A DNA stretch of 60,240 nucleotides, taken from assembly GCA_001642005.1 (NCBI GenBank), contig LWCA01000073.1, forward strand, positions 1 through 60,240, read 5' to 3'. The position numbers and the translations under genes are program-made. Below are positions 60,035-60,240 of this stretch, in pieces; within the stretch, counting starts at the first letter, position 1, and each line of letters opens with the position of its first letter. The notes beneath the pieces were generated by a model. That model made no database searches and was not told the DNA's origin. It saw only the letters and a program-made list of their open reading frames with translations. The stretch comes from Intoshia linei. Its lineage: Eukaryota; Orthonectida; Rhopaluridae.

Positions 60035-60240
60035 ATACACTGCGTTCCAAGTTATTATGCAAACATTAATAATTTAAAAAGTACTGACTTAATTCTCTTA
60101 ATTTTTTTATCATATTTATATATTCAACTACTAATACTTTGACGTACCAAAAAAAATGTAATGTATTCCAAAAAAATGAATACACCAAGATTTAAGAAAA
60201 TTTTGTGATTTTTGGTGTGCCAAATTATTATGCAAATGAA
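60035..60240 (+). mobile_element. Second mariner left end, cut by the window edge
   Basis: CACTGCGTTCCAAGTTATTA, TGCAAACATTAATAATTTAA and GGTGTGCCAAATTATTATGC match 58580-58800 closely over 200 bp. The rest lies outside the window. Confidence 0.65.

Noticed and set aside
1-60240. CRISPR array, operon, or bacterial defence system
   Set aside because: The DNA is an intron-rich animal nuclear sequence; the repeats are transposons and minisatellites, with no regular spacer array.

Overview
The window is nuclear DNA of an animal. It is very AT-rich, the genes are split by many short introns (several only 33-60 bp) with GT...AG ends, and stop-codon use is standard. The gene set includes an E78-type nuclear receptor, a hexa-EF-hand calbindin, an OVO zinc-finger factor, a LIN54-type CXC protein and a ciliary C20orf85-like protein. 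E78-type receptors and a ciliary protein together point to a ciliated protostome. The compact gene bodies and base composition would suit a reduced lophotrochozoan-like genome such as an orthonectid, but that is a guess; the sequence does not fix the species.

Layout, left to right. (1) 2361-11538 (+): a monocarboxylate-transporter-like MFS carrier in 7 exons, with two introns swollen to about 3 kb by nested transposons. (2) 11560-12713 (-): cytochrome c1 in 6 exons, convergent with the carrier at 21 bp. (3) 13133-15322 (+): mitochondrial elongation factor Ts in 6 exons, with a hAT MITE in intron 2. (4) 15.4-17.5 kb: decayed ZBED-type hAT transposase pieces and a MITE. (5) 18273-20557 (+): LIN54/tesmin-like CXC protein. 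(6) 20697-22944 (-): C20orf85/CIMIP1-like ciliary protein. (7) 23683-27620 (+): calbindin-32/calretinin-like protein. (8) 29525-32662 (+): unrecognised coiled-coil protein. (9) 32.7-39.9 kb: gene desert with repeats. (10) 39904-42255 (+): E78-like nuclear receptor. (11) 42356-45320 (-): NAP1 nucleosome assembly protein. (12) 45602-45965 (+): doubtful 35-residue spliced ORF. (13) 48032-48211 (+): intronless MOZART1. (14) 48245-49398 and perhaps 51006-51249 (-): OVO-family zinc-finger protein. (15) 52208-54632: a dead piggyBac. (16) 55-60.24 kb: gene-poor, with an apparent decayed copy of the OVO finger region, a dead mariner and more repeats.

For the multi-exon genes I rebuilt the exons by hand from splice sites, phase and protein similarity. 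For every complete model the exon lengths add up to a whole number of codons, which is internal support. Boundaries could still be off by a base or two.

The intergenic and intronic space is dominated by one dispersed repeat (about 15 copies). It ends in a hairpin followed by CTAG, like a non-autonomous Helitron/Helentron, and carries internal tandem units. Several hAT MITEs with clear 8-bp target duplications add to this. Transposons are nested in one another up to three deep, which gives a readable order of insertion. I found no operon, CRISPR array, rRNA, tRNA or convincing new multi-gene system.
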